This document shows, one piece after another, positions 7,026 to 17,114 of a DNA stretch of 44,453 bases (the first letter of the stretch is position 1; the number at the start of each line of letters is the position of its first letter). The stretch spans positions 1 through 44,453 of the forward strand of contig NZ_LHZA01000136.1 of NCBI RefSeq assembly GCF_001580535.1, read 5' to 3'. The notes under the pieces were generated by a model, which made no database searches, was not told where the DNA came from, and saw nothing but the letters and a program-made list of their open reading frames with translations. The position numbers and the translations under genes were made by a program. Source of the DNA: Acetobacter cerevisiae. Its GTDB lineage: Bacteria > Pseudomonadota > Alphaproteobacteria > Acetobacterales > Acetobacteraceae.

Positions 7026-8147
7026 ATGCATACGGCGCATAGCTCGCCCCCGCCGCTAGCCCTTCACAATCTCGCTTTCCTCCCTCCGCTCCCCGGCCTC
7101 AGCCTGCGGGTGGAGAAAGGCCAGTGCGTGGCCCTGCTGGGAATCGGCACCGAGCATGAGGACCTGTCGCGCCTGACAGACGTGCTGGCCGGACATGCCC
7201 CCAGTTATGGCGGGCAGATCCTGGTTGGCGGGGAAGATGTCACCCATCGCCCGACCGGCTTGCGTGGCCTAGCCACCATCGGGGCCCATGCGCCGCTTTT
7301 CCCGCACCTGACACTGGCGGACAACATTCTGTTCCCCCTCCGGGCTTCCGGGCAGGTCTCCGCTACGGAAAGCGAACGCCGCACAACGGAAACACTCTCT
7401 CTGGTAGGGCTGGATGGCCGGCGCGCCCTTAAACCCGCGAGCCTCACACCAGAGCAAAATCTGCGGGGCCAGCTGGCGCGCGCCCTCGTCATGCGGCCTG
7501 AAGTGCTCGTCCTGAACCGCCCGTTCAGCGCTCTGGACCATACAGCCACGATGCGCGTTATGGCTTTGTTCGAAAAGCTGCAACGCGCGATTGGCCTCAG
7601 CACCCTTCTCCTTACACGGGACCGCACAGAAGCCCTGATGGCCGGAGACACCATCGGCATTCTGGAAAACGGCATCCTGCTCCAGCTTGCCACACCGCCC
7701 GACTTGCTTAACCGGCCCGCGCATGAGCAGGTCGCCATTACATTTGGTGAAGCCAATGTCCTGACCGGCAAGGTGCTGTATGCAGAAGACGACATGGCCG
7801 AACTCCGCCTCCCCACGGGCGAGACGGTGGAGGCCATGGCCGCACCGGGGCTGGAGGAACAGGACCTCGCCAATATCTGCATCGCGCCAGACCGCCTCTC
7901 CGTCATGTTCCCGCGCCAGCTCAGCGGACCGCCTGAAGAAAACGACATGGTGCTCTGCACTCTGGTCTCCGCCCGGCATGTGGGTACAGCCATTCACATG
8001 CGCTTTCGCATGCAGGATGGTGGGGAAATTATTGCCCATCGCCCCCCTGTTCACACCATGCGAGACCTTGAGCCGGGGCGCGTCGCGCTGCTTGCCTGGC
8101 AAACAGCAAACGCCACCGCCTTTCCGATGGACCACAAATCAGGCTAG
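7026..8147 (+). CDS. degenerate PotA-like ABC ATPase lacking all catalytic motifs
   Basis: A 373-aa protein with the full length and layout of a PotA/UgpC-type ABC ATPase: nucleotide-binding domain (about 10-235) then a TOBE-like domain (240-365). Every ATP motif is altered. Walker A reads GIGTEHEDL (39-47) with Glu45 and Asp46 where Lys and Thr/Ser belong. The Q-loop Gln is Ala87. The signature is LTPEQ (140-144) in place of LSGGQ. Walker B is LVLNRPF, so the Asp-Glu pair is Asn164-Arg165. The switch His is Arg198. The D-loop SALD and the LFPHLTL region are kept. The frame is uninterrupted and the TOBE part is well formed, so this looks like a maintained pseudoenzyme rather than decay. It precedes a PotD-like binding protein and a short permease. 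Confidence 0.85.
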   Translation: MHTAHSSPPPLALHNLAFLPPLPGLSLRVEKGQCVALLGIGTEHEDLSRLTDVLAGHAPSYGGQILVGGEDVTHRPTGLRGLATIGAHAPLFPHLTLADNILFPLRASGQVSATESERRTTETLSLVGLDGRRALKPASLTPEQNLRGQLARALVMRPEVLVLNRPFSALDHTATMRVMALFEKLQRAIGLSTLLLTRDRTEALMAGDTIGILENGILLQLATPPDLLNRPAHEQVAITFGEANVLTGKVLYAEDDMAELRLPTGETVEAMAAPGLEEQDLANICIAPDRLSVMFPRQLSGPPEENDMVLCTLVSARHVGTAIHMRFRMQDGGEIIAHRPPVHTMRDLEPGRVALLAWQTANATAFPMDHKSG

Positions 8148-8175
8148 AATTACCTTTGACTTAAGCAGCAACCGC

Positions 8176-9288
8176 GTGAGGCTACCCCTGTCCCTTCTTT
8201 CGTTTCGCGACGCATCCTTCAAAACGCCCCTTCGCCCCCGTGCGCAGAGGCCCTCTGCCCTGTCAGCCTTCTTTCGGCACGGGCTGACGGCGCTCGTTCT
8301 GGCAAGCATGGTGCTGCCTGCTTTTTCGCAGGCTGATGCGCGCTCGATACGCCGGATTCATCGGACCGTGGTGCAGCCGGTACGCATTCTGACGTTTGGG
8401 GGGGCTATTACAGCCACCCAGCAGAAAGTGCTGTTCACGCCCTATGCGCAGCTTATCAAGCATCCTCTTGCGCCCTCCTCATGGGATGGAGAGATCGACT
8501 CTCTTCGCAAGCAGGAAACCGAGTCTCCTCACCGCTGGGCCGCCGTGATGATGGAAACCAGCTCTCTGCAAATCAGTTGCTCTCTTGGCCTGCTGGTGCG
8601 TGACCCGGCTGACCCCTCCCCCAACGGGTGTGGCCAGTCTTCCGCGTCTATTGATTTTGCCATGGCGTGGGACCGTTCCCGCTTTGATACGCCGCCCGAC
8701 TGGTCGGACTTCTGGGATGTTGCGCGTCACCCGGGCCGCCGGAGCCTGCGCCGCGACCCCCGCACCACACTGGAAATTGCCCTGCTGGCCGATGGCGTCT
8801 CTCCTGACGCTCTCTACCGTGTCCTGAACACGCAGGACGGCGTGGAACGGGCCTTCCGTAAGCTCGACCAGTTGCGCCCCTACATTGTCTGGTGGTCCAC
8901 GCCAGAGGAAGCCGCGCGTATTCTTAAAAGTGGTGGTGCGCTGATGGGCAGCGTGCCCACCGGAGAAATTCTCAGCGCCCCACAGGCTGACCGGGATCGT
9001 TTTGGCCTCTACTGGCCGCAGCGCCTGCAGGTTAATTACGCATGGGGCGTGCCAAAAACCTCTGCAGAAGAAAATACGGCGCTGGCCCTAACGGCATGGC
9101 TGGAACACCCCACCCAGAAGCAGGCCTTTGCCAATGCTTGGCCGTCTCTGCCATCTCTGGCGGAAATCAATGCAGGCTCTCCGGACAGCCGCCACATACT
9201 GCCCCCCATCGCAGTGAATGACACGTTCTGGAGTTCGCATCTCTCAACCCTGTCTGCACGCTTTGAACGTTGGGCCGAAGACCGGTGA
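8176..9288 (+). CDS. PotD-like extracellular solute-binding protein
   Basis: A 371-aa protein. The GTG start at 8176 lies 28 bp after the ATPase-like gene and gives a long n-region before the signal core LTALVLASMVLPAFSQADA. The mature part has hallmarks of the polyamine-binding family: DFWDVARHPGRRSLRRDP, TLEIALLADGVSPDALY, AFRKLDQLRPYIVWW and a GALMGSVPTGEI segment. Such proteins capture spermidine, putrescine or related cations in the periplasm. Two Cys (SCS and NGCG) may form a disulfide. The ligand is unknown, and the partner ATPase lacks catalytic residues, so uptake by this set in the normal way is doubtful. Confidence 0.82.
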   Translation: MRLPLSLLSFRDASFKTPLRPRAQRPSALSAFFRHGLTALVLASMVLPAFSQADARSIRRIHRTVVQPVRILTFGGAITATQQKVLFTPYAQLIKHPLAPSSWDGEIDSLRKQETESPHRWAAVMMETSSLQISCSLGLLVRDPADPSPNGCGQSSASIDFAMAWDRSRFDTPPDWSDFWDVARHPGRRSLRRDPRTTLEIALLADGVSPDALYRVLNTQDGVERAFRKLDQLRPYIVWWSTPEEAARILKSGGALMGSVPTGEILSAPQADRDRFGLYWPQRLQVNYAWGVPKTSAEENTALALTAWLEHPTQKQAFANAWPSLPSLAEINAGSPDSRHILPPIAVNDTFWSSHLSTLSARFERWAEDR

Positions 9289-9743
9289 GCCTTCCTGCGT
9301 CCGGCCTTCTGCCTTTTCTCATCACCCACACACTATTCATGGCTCTGACGGGCATCTGTCTGGCAGTGCTGGTGCTCAGTGTGGCCCTTTCAACGCGGCA
9401 GGGCGGTCGACTTTACACGTTGCTCCTGTTGGTTCTGCTGCCCGCCACCGCAGCGGCCCTTACGCTGCCGTTCCTGCTGCCGCTTGACCGCGCAGCTCTG
9501 CTTCTTCCCTTTCTTCAGGGTGTGCTGATCGGACCGGCCATTTCGCTCGCACCGCTTCGCCGCCTCAAAGACGCACCATCAACTTGGGGGCGCACGGCGC
9601 AGGAACTGGGAGCAACGTCCCTCACCCGTATCCGTTTGCTCTGGCTCCCCCTTCTGGGCCGTCCGCTGGCTGGCAGCATCGGTCTGGCTCTGGCACTCAG
9701 CCTGCTGGGTGCTCTGGGAATCAGCAAAGCCCCTCTTTCCTGA
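9285..9743 (+). CDS. short ABC permease (about half normal size)
   Basis: A 152-aa membrane protein starting at GTG overlapping the previous stop by 4 bp (GTGA). It has about four hydrophobic segments and a recognisable EAA-type coupling loop, [20 protein letters not shown], followed by a last helix. Binding-protein-dependent permeases normally have 260-300 residues and six helices, so the N-terminal part is missing. No frameshift remnant is visible upstream, because that DNA codes for the binding protein. Together with the dead ATPase it suggests a reduced or repurposed transporter. Confidence 0.7.
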   Translation: MSLPASGLLPFLITHTLFMALTGICLAVLVLSVALSTRQGGRLYTLLLLVLLPATAAALTLPFLLPLDRAALLLPFLQGVLIGPAISLAPLRRLKDAPSTWGRTAQELGATSLTRIRLLWLPLLGRPLAGSIGLALALSLLGALGISKAPLS

Positions 9744-9771
9744 AGCCTTCTGCCGGTTTATCCTGCGCGGC

Positions 9772-10296
9772 ATGACTTCCCCCTCATCCACCGCTCCGTT
9801 CTGGGAAACCACCCCGCTCCAAGAGATGACCACCGCTGAGTGGGAATCCCTGTGTGATGGCTGTGGCCGTTGCTGTCTGCATAAGCTGCGTGACGAAGAT
9901 ACGGACGAAATTCACTATACGTCCGTCGCCTGCCGCCTGCTGGATGTCTCCGACTGTCGCTGCACGGACTACCCGCACCGCCACAGAAAAGTGCAGGACT
10001 GCATCACCCTGACACCGGCAATGGTGTCCGAACTGGACTGGCTTCCGCCCGACTGCGCCTACCGCCGCCTCTCCGAAGGGCGTTCCCTGCCCACATGGCA
10101 TCCGCTTATTACCGGCAATCCGGAAAGCGTGATTGAAGCCGGGGCCTCTGCCGCAGGCCGGTGCATTAGTGAACGACAGGCCGGCGCACTGGAAGACTAT
10201 CTCGTCACATGGCCCGGCCAGCCTGCCCAAAAACCTAAAAAACCCAGCGCGCACAAGCGGCCTTCGGTCCGCCACATCCGTGCCGATACGCCCTGA
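9772..10296 (+). CDS. YcgN-like cysteine-cluster protein (UPF0260)
   Basis: A 174-aa cytoplasmic protein. The start at 9772 ([13 protein letters not shown]) matches the family, which begins with the FWE motif; an upstream in-frame codon at 9709 would overlap the permease. The Cys pattern is [12 protein letters not shown] near residue 29, then [17 protein letters not shown] and later a CAYR Cys. This resembles the YkgJ/YcgN zinc- or iron-sulfur-binding cysteine-cluster domain. Function is not known for the family. It lies 28 bp after the short permease and 55 bp before the YgjP-like gene. Confidence 0.87.
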   Translation: MTSPSSTAPFWETTPLQEMTTAEWESLCDGCGRCCLHKLRDEDTDEIHYTSVACRLLDVSDCRCTDYPHRHRKVQDCITLTPAMVSELDWLPPDCAYRRLSEGRSLPTWHPLITGNPESVIEAGASAAGRCISERQAGALEDYLVTWPGQPAQKPKKPSAHKRPSVRHIRADTP

Positions 10297-10351
10297 AAAG
10301 CCTGTTCCACGTTCTGAGCGGGGTGCTGCCATAGCCCCCCGCACCAACTCT

Positions 10352-11059
10352 ATGCCACCTACGCAGACGCCGGATCTCATTCAACTCGCTCCGGACTGCC
10401 ACGTGCCCGTCATCTGGAAACCCTCCAGCCGGGCGCGACGGCTCTCCCTCCGGATTGACCCGCGCAGACAGGCCGTGGCGGTCACACTCCCCTCCGGGCT
10501 TTCTACTGCACAGGCTGTGCAGTTTCTCAAAATCCAGAAACACTGGATCACAAAACGCCTGACGGCTCTGCAACAGGCCCCCGCCTTCCGGCCGGGCCGC
10601 ACCATTCCCATTGAGGGAAAGCCGCATACCATTGTGCATCATCCCACTGCGCGTGGCGGCGTCTGGATAGAGGCGGACCAGATTTGTGTGAGCGGTGCTG
10701 AAGAGTTTATCAGCAGGCGGATTACAGATTTTTTGAAAAACCATGCTCGCCAGATATTAAGTCAGGAACTCCGCGCGCAGGCCCAGACTTCCGGCTTGCG
10801 TCCCACACGGCTTGATATCCGCGATACCTCCAGCCGATGGGGTAGCTGCTCGTCCTCTGGCCGCATCATGCTGTCCTGGCGTCTGGTGATGGCTCCTACT
10901 GCCGTCAGACATTATCTGATTGCGCATGAACTGGCCCACTTACGCCACATGAACCATGCTCCAGCATTCTGGACTCTGGTAGACCAGCTCACCCCCCACC
11001 GACACCATGCCGAAGCATGGTTGAAACACCACGGCTCAGCCCTGTTAGGCGCACACTAA
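10352..11059 (+). CDS. YgjP-like M48-type metallopeptidase (DUF45)
   Basis: A 235-aa protein of the YgjP/DUF45 family. The zinc-binding motif HELAHLRHMNH is near residue 190, followed by the family pattern FWTLVDQLTP. The upstream RWGSCSSSGRIMLSWRLVMAP block is also diagnostic. The start at 10352 (MPPTQTPD) is the only reasonable Met; the open frame upstream overlaps the YcgN-like gene. No signal peptide is present. The substrate of the family is not established. It is followed by tRNA-Leu. Confidence 0.87.
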   Translation: MPPTQTPDLIQLAPDCHVPVIWKPSSRARRLSLRIDPRRQAVAVTLPSGLSTAQAVQFLKIQKHWITKRLTALQQAPAFRPGRTIPIEGKPHTIVHHPTARGGVWIEADQICVSGAEEFISRRITDFLKNHARQILSQELRAQAQTSGLRPTRLDIRDTSSRWGSCSSSGRIMLSWRLVMAPTAVRHYLIAHELAHLRHMNHAPAFWTLVDQLTPHRHHAEAWLKHHGSALLGAH

Positions 11060-11166
11060 ACACACACACCCGCTATAGAAACGCTTGCCGCCACGGCCCA
11101 ACATGCTAAAACCCGCCGTAACACAGTAAAACGCCCTGTATGGCTGACAAAAACAGTCCACCTTAT

Positions 11167-11252
11167 GCGAACTTGGCGGAATGGTAGACGCAGGAGACTT
11201 AAAATCTCCAGCCCGTAAGGGCGTGCGGGTTCGAGTCCCGCAGTTCGCACCA
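11167..11252 (+). tRNA. tRNA-Leu (anticodon UAA)
   Basis: An 86-nt class II tRNA with encoded CCA. The acceptor stem GCGAACT (11167-11173) pairs with AGTTCGC (11242-11248). The anticodon stem is GGAGA/TCTCC around the loop CTTAAAA, giving anticodon TAA. A long variable arm (CAGCCCGTAAGGGCGT region) and the T arm GCGGGTTCGAGTCCCGC follow. Leucine identity agrees with the discriminator A and the long variable arm. Confidence 0.97.
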
Positions 11253-11444
11253 CCAACCATTTGAAATATAACAGCAAAATGAGAATTTGACGGTCTGCGG
11301 GATTTTTCCGTTTGTCTTCCCATAATGGGAACTCGTCATGCGCCGCCTTAGAGGCCCGCACTCTTACCTCCCTCGCCTCACTTGCTCTCATCCTGTAACA
11401 AGGCCTTTTTGGCATCCGGGGCGGAGCACTAGAGGCGGGCGCAG

Positions 11445-12920
11445 ATGAAGCTTGATTTCACAACTCTCAACAGCATGCGCCAGCATAATCCGGCCTGGCG
11501 CCTGTTATGCTCGGACCATGCCCCCCTTATTCTCAGCTTTTTGCATCAGGCCTTCGTACGCCCCAACGTGCGCAGTCTGGAAGCCGAGAGCATGGCGGAA
11601 GCGCTGGAGGACACGCTCTATGCTTTGCGCCAGCAGCTGGATGAAAACGCATTTCCCAGAACCGCCCGGGAGTATCTGGAAGACTGGGCGTCTCCCGACA
11701 AAGGCTGGCTGAGAAAATTCTATCAGCTCGGCACAGACAACGCCGTGTTCGACATGACCCCGGCTACCGAAAAAGCACTTTCATGGCTGGAGCAGTTGGC
11801 AGAGCGCAGCTTTGTCGGCACAGAATCCCGTCTGCGGACCCTGTTCGACCTCCTGCGTCAGATGAATGAAGGCACCCAGAGCGACCCGGACCAGCGCCTT
11901 GCCGACCTGCACCAGCGCCGGGATGAAATTGACGCCGAAATTGCCCGCATTCAGAGCGGGGATCTTAGCCTGATGGATGATACCGGCATCAAGGAACGCT
12001 TCTCCCAGTTCACCCGCATGGCGCGCGATCTTCTCGCCGACTTCCGTGAAGTAGAACATAATTTTCGCCGTCTGGACCGCGCGGTGCGGGAACGCGTTGC
12101 TCTATGGGATGGCACCAAAGGCGCTTTGCTGGATGAAATTCTGGCCCAGCATGATCTGATTAATGAATCCGATCAGGGCCGCAGTTTTCAGGCCTTTTGG
12201 AACTTCCTCATGTCCAGCCGCAGACAGGAAGAACTTTCCCAACAGCTGGAACATATTCTCTCCCTGCCCGTCATTGCGGCGCAGAACCCGGACCCACGCC
12301 TGCGCCGTATTCATTATGACTGGCTGGAAGCGGGCGACCACACACAGCGCACCGTCGCACAGTTGTCCCACCGCCTGCGTCAGTTTCTGGATGACCAGAG
12401 CCGGCAGGAAACCCGGCGCATTATGGAAATCCTGCATAATATCGAGGCCCACGCCATCGCCGCACGCCCGTACTTGTCCGACTGCCCGCCCGATGAGGCG
12501 CTGACGGATCTGGACGCCATGGCCGCCTCCCCTGACCTTATTATGGAACGGCCTCTTTATTCGCCCCCGCTCCCCACGATCCTGACGGTTGACCCGCTGC
12601 CGGAAGACACGGGGGACGATGTGGACCCCATAGCCCTTTATGAACAGGTCGTGGTGGACCGCGTGCGCCTGACCGAAAACATTCAGCAGGCGCTGGCGGA
12701 AGCCCCGCAAATCAGCCTTGCTGCGCTGCTGCGTCGCCACCCGCTGGAACAGGGCCTGTCTGAACTCGTGGCCTATCTTCAGCTCAGCAGTGAGCGCTTT
12801 GAGAGCCTCATTGATGAAAAGATAAACGATCATGTAAACTGGGACATTATGACAACGGATGGGTCCATCATAACGCGCCACGCCACCCTGCAACGCGTAA
12901 TTTTTGTGAGGTCGGCATGA
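11445..12920 (+). CDS. jetA: JetA/MksF-type kleisin subunit (DUF3375) of a Wadjet-like condensin
   Basis: A 491-aa DUF3375 protein, the kleisin of type I Wadjet (JetA) and related to MksF. It starts MKLDFTTLNSMRQHNPAWRLL, as these proteins usually do, and contains the conserved AREYLEDWASPDKGWLRKFY and FWNFLMSSRRQEELS segments. The N-terminal winged-helix and helical part (about 1-280) is followed by a linker and a C-terminal winged-helix segment (QQALAEAPQISLAALLRRHPLEQGLSELVAYL in part). In the complex it bridges the SMC heads and the KITE dimer. A GAGG lies about 9 bases upstream of the ATG. It overlaps jetB by 4 bp (ATGA). No jetD gene is adjacent. Confidence 0.9.
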   Translation: MKLDFTTLNSMRQHNPAWRLLCSDHAPLILSFLHQAFVRPNVRSLEAESMAEALEDTLYALRQQLDENAFPRTAREYLEDWASPDKGWLRKFYQLGTDNAVFDMTPATEKALSWLEQLAERSFVGTESRLRTLFDLLRQMNEGTQSDPDQRLADLHQRRDEIDAEIARIQSGDLSLMDDTGIKERFSQFTRMARDLLADFREVEHNFRRLDRAVRERVALWDGTKGALLDEILAQHDLINESDQGRSFQAFWNFLMSSRRQEELSQQLEHILSLPVIAAQNPDPRLRRIHYDWLEAGDHTQRTVAQLSHRLRQFLDDQSRQETRRIMEILHNIEAHAIAARPYLSDCPPDEALTDLDAMAASPDLIMERPLYSPPLPTILTVDPLPEDTGDDVDPIALYEQVVVDRVRLTENIQQALAEAPQISLAALLRRHPLEQGLSELVAYLQLSSERFESLIDEKINDHVNWDIMTTDGSIITRHATLQRVIFVRSA

Positions 12921-13675
12921 GCCAGACGGTCAATATCCCAGAGGACACAGAGGCTTCGGCTCACGGGCCAGCTTCTCTCTCCACGCTCGCCATTACGCTC
13001 TTAAAAAGCGTGATCTACCGGGAGGAAGATGAAGGCTTGTGGGGACATCTGCTCCGCCTTCAAAATCAGGTGCGGGATTATGTCGTCGTTTTGGGGCTGG
13101 TTCTGATTATCGACCCCGCCGAGGGCTATGCGTATCTGCGCAGCGCACCGCAGCCGGAAGAGGAAGAAGGCGCATCCCGCATGCTCCGTCTGATTGCGCG
13201 GCGTCCGCTCTCCTTCCATGTCAGTCTGCTTTTAGCCCTGCTCCGCCAGCAACTGGTCCGGTTTGATGCCATGGGCGGCGAGACCCGCCTTATCCTCAGC
13301 CGCGATGATATCGCCTCCATGCTTCAGACCTTTCTGCCAGAAAGTAGCAATGAAGTCCGGCAACTCGCGCAGATTGAAACCTATATCCGCCGCGTGGCCG
13401 AACTTGGCTTTCTGCGCCCCCTCCCCCCCACCAGTGCAGATGCCCCCAACGCCCCGCCTCGCTACGAGGTGCGGCGCATCCTGAAGGCCTATATTGATGC
13501 GGAATGGCTGGCGACGCTGGATGAACGGCTGGAAGCCTATCTGGCGCATGCCCGTAGCCTTGAGCAGACGGACCTGCCCCTTACAGGCGTACCCGCCACG
13601 CCAGAACAGAACACCACAGCTGAATCGCAGCTTTTTCCTGACCATGCCGATACAGGACTGACCGACCGTGACTGA
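12917..13675 (+). CDS. jetB: JetB/MksE-type KITE subunit (DUF4194)
   Basis: A 252-aa DUF4194 protein, the KITE subunit of Wadjet (JetB), related to MksE. Two winged-helix domains are predicted; the [22 protein letters not shown] opening and the [21 protein letters not shown] block are typical. The C-terminal 50 residues are Pro/Glu-rich and probably disordered. It starts inside the jetA stop (ATGA) and overlaps jetC by 8 bp, so the three proteins are likely made in fixed proportion. KITE dimers bind DNA and kleisin and hold the SMC heads in place. Confidence 0.9.
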   Translation: MSQTVNIPEDTEASAHGPASLSTLAITLLKSVIYREEDEGLWGHLLRLQNQVRDYVVVLGLVLIIDPAEGYAYLRSAPQPEEEEGASRMLRLIARRPLSFHVSLLLALLRQQLVRFDAMGGETRLILSRDDIASMLQTFLPESSNEVRQLAQIETYIRRVAELGFLRPLPPTSADAPNAPPRYEVRRILKAYIDAEWLATLDERLEAYLAHARSLEQTDLPLTGVPATPEQNTTAESQLFPDHADTGLTDRD

Positions 13676-16600
13676 CACCCAGCAAGCCCCGCTCGACTTT
13701 GCCGTGGATGATCGTCTGGCCGGGTTCCGTCTGCATCGTCTGGAAGTGCTGAACTGGGGCACGTTTGACAAGCGGATCTGGCGCTTTGACCTCAACGGTC
13801 GGAACGCGCTGCTGACCGGTAATATTGGCTCGGGCAAATCCACACTGGTGGATGCCATCACCACCCTGCTCGTTCCCGCACAGCGCATTGTTTATAACAA
13901 AGCTGCTGGGGCTGATACGCGTGAGCGCTCCCTGCGCTCCTACGTGACCGGCCATTATAAATCCGAACGCAACGACGCAACCGGTTCCACTAAATCAGTT
14001 AGCCTGCGTGACACACAAAGCTACACGGTTATTCTAGGTGTTTTCAAAAACGAAGGGTATCTGCAAACCGTCACACTGGCGCAGGTTTTCTGGATAAAAA
14101 AACAGCAGGTGCAGCTTGCACGCTTCTTTGTGTGCGCGGAAAAAGAACTGTCCATTCAGGAGCATTTTACCGGGTTCGGGACGGATATCCTGCAACTGCG
14201 TAAAAACCTGCGTGCGCAGGGTGCGGAAGTAGAAGACAGCTTTAACCGCTATGCCGCATGGTTCCGTCGCCGCTTCGGGATTGAAAACGAGCAGGCTTTA
14301 GATCTGTTTCTGCAAACTGTTTCCATGAAGTCTGTTGATAATATCACAGACTTTGTTCGGGAAAACATGCTGGCACAGTTTGACGCCACTGAACGCATCC
14401 ATGCCCTGATTTCTCATTTTGAAGATCTGGATGACTCGCATCAGGCTGTCCTGAAAGCGCAGAAGCAGATCAGCCTGCTCACGCCCTTGACAGAAGACCT
14501 CACCGCCCACACGGAAAGTAAAAACCGGCATGACACGCTCAAAGCCTGCCGTCAGGCTTTGCCGGGTTATTTTGCCAGCCAGAAAGCCACCCTGCTTGAG
14601 CAGAAAATTGCCAAAGAGCAGGATGTTGCCGCAACCAATCAGCAGCAGCTGACTGAACAGGATGCCGTACGCACCACCAGCAAGCAGCAGCTGGACGAGA
14701 TCAAGCAAGCTATTTATGCCAACGGGGGCGACAGGCTTGAGCAACTAGCCATCGCCATCCAGCAAGCCGAAAAGACCAGTGAAGACCGGCGCAAAAATGC
14801 CGCGCATTACGCAATACTTGTTGAAAAACTAAATGAAAAACCTTCTAACTCTGCTGAAGGCTTTCTGGAGCTTACGCAGCATCTCAGGAAGCAGAAAGGT
14901 GAGTGGAAAAAGCAGGATACCTGGCTTGCAAAGGATCTGACCGAGCAGAGCATTCTGTTCCACGAAGAAAAAAACCAGCACGCCGAGATTATCACCGAAC
15001 TGGACAGCTTGCGGAAACGCCAGAGTAATATTGACGAACGGCAGATCCGCATGCGCGCCATGCTATGTGATGCGCTGGATGTGTCTGCGGAGGATCTGCC
15101 GTTTGCCGGGGAACTTATCCGGGTGCGCGATGACGCGCGGGAATGGGAAGGCGCTGCGGAACGTCTGCTGCATAATTTTGCATTATCACTGCTTGTGCCG
15201 GACCATCTCTATGCACAGGTGGTGGACTGGGTTGACCGCACGCAGCTAAAAGGGCGTCTGGTTTACTACCACATTCAGCAACACCGCTCAGGTTCCCATG
15301 CCGGTCGCCATCCCAATACACTGGCCCAGAAACTGGAAGTCCATCCGGACTCCCCCATGCGGCTCTGGGTGGAAAACGAACTGGCACACCGCTTCAGCTT
15401 TACCTGCTGCGAAACTCAGGACGATTTCCGCCGCTCCAGCAAAGCCGTTACCCGGTCTGGTCAGGTCAAGGAACCGGGCGGTCGGCATGAAAAAGATGAC
15501 CGCCACCGGATTGATGACCGGAGCCGCTATGTTCTGGGCTGGAACAACGCCATCAAGATTGCAGCTCTTGAAGAGCGGCAGCGGGAGCAGGAAGCGCTGA
15601 TCCAGAAACATGCTGGTGAAATTGCGCAGGCCGAAAATACCCGTAAAATGCTGCAGGAACGCTTTGAAACGCTAACCCGGCTGGAGCGCTACCCCGATTA
15701 CACCCAGTTGGACTGGCAGAGTGCCGCACAAACAGCAGCTCAACTGACAGCCGAACGGGAAGCTCTAACAGCAACATCCGATGTTCTGCGTGAACTCAAA
15801 CAGCAGAAAGAGCATGCAGAACAGGCGCTACGGCAGGCTGAAGCGGAGTATATGATCCTGTTTAAAAAGCAGGCACTTCTGGATCAGTCTGTTGAAACTC
15901 TTCAGGCCCGCCTGCAACATTGCCAGACGGTTCTGAACGAGTACACGCTTACCCCACAGCATGAGCAGGAACTCACCCAGCTTCAAACACAGTTAAATGG
16001 CGCAGACCTTGCCAGCCTTGACGCCTGCGAGGTTGCTGAGACGCAACTGCGAGACCAGCTGGACACACAGATTGACCAGCAACAGCGCACACTGGACTGC
16101 CTGCGCGACAGTATTCTGAAGGATATGCGGGAGTTCCGGACAACATATCCGGTCGAAGCGCAGGACATGGACGATCATCTGGATGCCGGCCCTGAGTATT
16201 GCGCGTTGCTGGCACAACTCAAAAAAGATGACCTTCCGCGCTTTGTCAGTCGCTTTAAAAACCTTCTGACAGTCAATACAATTAACGAAATTGCCAATTT
16301 CAATGCGCATCTGGCGCAGGAACGGGAGATTATCAAGGAACGAATTGCCGTCATCAATACGTCCCTGACCCAGATTGACTATAACCCGGACCGCTACATC
16401 CGGCTTGAAGCCCACCAGACGCAGGACGCGGAAATCCGCGATTTTCAGGCCTCCCTCCGTGCCTGCACCGAAAATGCTGTTTCCGGGGATGATACCGAAC
16501 AGTATTCCGAGCAGCGCTTTTATCTGGTGAAAACCATGATCGAACGCTTCCGCGGGCGTGAAGGCCTTGCGGAACAGGATCGCCGCTGGACGGCAAAAGT

Positions 16601-17036
16601 CACTGATGTACGCAACTGGTTTTCCTTCGCGGCCAGTGAGCGCTGGCGCGCGAATGAGACCGAGTTCGACCATTATACAGATTCCGGGGGCAAATCTGGC
16701 GGCCAGAAGGAAAAGCTGGCCTATACCATTCTGGCTGCCGGCCTGGCGTATCAGTTCGGACTGGAATGGGGCGAAGTACGCTCGCGCTCCTTCCGCTTTG
16801 TGGTGATTGATGAAGCCTTTGGCCGTGGGTCTGATGACTCCACCCAATACGGCCTGCGGCTGTTCCAGCAACTCAACATGCAGCTTCTTATTATTACACC
16901 TTTACAAAAAATCCATATTATTGAACCTTTTGTTTCAAGTGTGGGCTTTGTGGACAATAAGGATGGAAATTACTCGCGCCTGCGTGTTCTGAGTATAGAG
17001 GAGCATTTTGCCAACAAGGTATCCCAATCTGCATAG
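13668..17036 (+). CDS. jetC: JetC/MksB-type SMC-like ATPase
   Basis: A 1122-aa SMC-like ATPase starting at GTG 13668. The N-terminal head has Walker [10 protein letters not shown] at 51-59. Coiled-coil arms run about 270-470 and 630-890, separated by a hinge-like segment (about 490-620) with the family block [18 protein letters not shown]. The C-terminal head has the signature [12 protein letters not shown] (from residue 1006) and Walker B FVVIDEA with Asp1048 and Glu1049. All catalytic residues are present, so it should hydrolyse ATP and extrude DNA loops. In Wadjet the motor halts on small circular DNA and JetD cuts it. Here the next gene is a Sel1-repeat protein under its own Fur box. Compared with neighbours the coding is visibly richer in A and T, which could mean horizontal acquisition. 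Confidence 0.92.
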   Translation: MTDTQQAPLDFAVDDRLAGFRLHRLEVLNWGTFDKRIWRFDLNGRNALLTGNIGSGKSTLVDAITTLLVPAQRIVYNKAAGADTRERSLRSYVTGHYKSERNDATGSTKSVSLRDTQSYTVILGVFKNEGYLQTVTLAQVFWIKKQQVQLARFFVCAEKELSIQEHFTGFGTDILQLRKNLRAQGAEVEDSFNRYAAWFRRRFGIENEQALDLFLQTVSMKSVDNITDFVRENMLAQFDATERIHALISHFEDLDDSHQAVLKAQKQISLLTPLTEDLTAHTESKNRHDTLKACRQALPGYFASQKATLLEQKIAKEQDVAATNQQQLTEQDAVRTTSKQQLDEIKQAIYANGGDRLEQLAIAIQQAEKTSEDRRKNAAHYAILVEKLNEKPSNSAEGFLELTQHLRKQKGEWKKQDTWLAKDLTEQSILFHEEKNQHAEIITELDSLRKRQSNIDERQIRMRAMLCDALDVSAEDLPFAGELIRVRDDAREWEGAAERLLHNFALSLLVPDHLYAQVVDWVDRTQLKGRLVYYHIQQHRSGSHAGRHPNTLAQKLEVHPDSPMRLWVENELAHRFSFTCCETQDDFRRSSKAVTRSGQVKEPGGRHEKDDRHRIDDRSRYVLGWNNAIKIAALEERQREQEALIQKHAGEIAQAENTRKMLQERFETLTRLERYPDYTQLDWQSAAQTAAQLTAEREALTATSDVLRELKQQKEHAEQALRQAEAEYMILFKKQALLDQSVETLQARLQHCQTVLNEYTLTPQHEQELTQLQTQLNGADLASLDACEVAETQLRDQLDTQIDQQQRTLDCLRDSILKDMREFRTTYPVEAQDMDDHLDAGPEYCALLAQLKKDDLPRFVSRFKNLLTVNTINEIANFNAHLAQEREIIKERIAVINTSLTQIDYNPDRYIRLEAHQTQDAEIRDFQASLRACTENAVSGDDTEQYSEQRFYLVKTMIERFRGREGLAEQDRRWTAKVTDVRNWFSFAASERWRANETEFDHYTDSGGKSGGQKEKLAYTILAAGLAYQFGLEWGEVRSRSFRFVVIDEAFGRGSDDSTQYGLRLFQQLNMQLLIITPLQKIHIIEPFVSSVGFVDNKDGNYSRLRVLSIEEHFANKVSQSA

Positions 17037-17077
17037 CCACCCCTCGCTCCCCGCAATTGCCACCCGCCCCCTACTTT

Positions 17078-17096
17078 GATAATGATAATCCTTCTC
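17078..17096 (+). promoter_or_regulatory. Fur box
   Basis: GATAATGATAATCCTTCTC matches the classic 19-bp Fur consensus GATAATGATAATCATTATC at 17 of 19 positions by eye. It ends 18 bp before the ATG of the Sel1-repeat gene, so Fe-Fur would block its promoter. This implies transcription separate from the jet operon. Confidence 0.8.
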
Positions 17097-17114
17097 AAAT
17101 AAGGAGTGGAGATC

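Noticed and set aside
7026-8147. Calling the ABC ATPase-like gene a pseudogene
   Set aside because: There is no stop or frameshift, the start and spacing are good and the TOBE part is well formed; a maintained pseudoenzyme is the better description until relatives are compared.
11167-11444. tRNA-Leu as integration site of an island carrying jetABC
   Set aside because: No integrase gene and no repeat of the tRNA 3' end were seen downstream.
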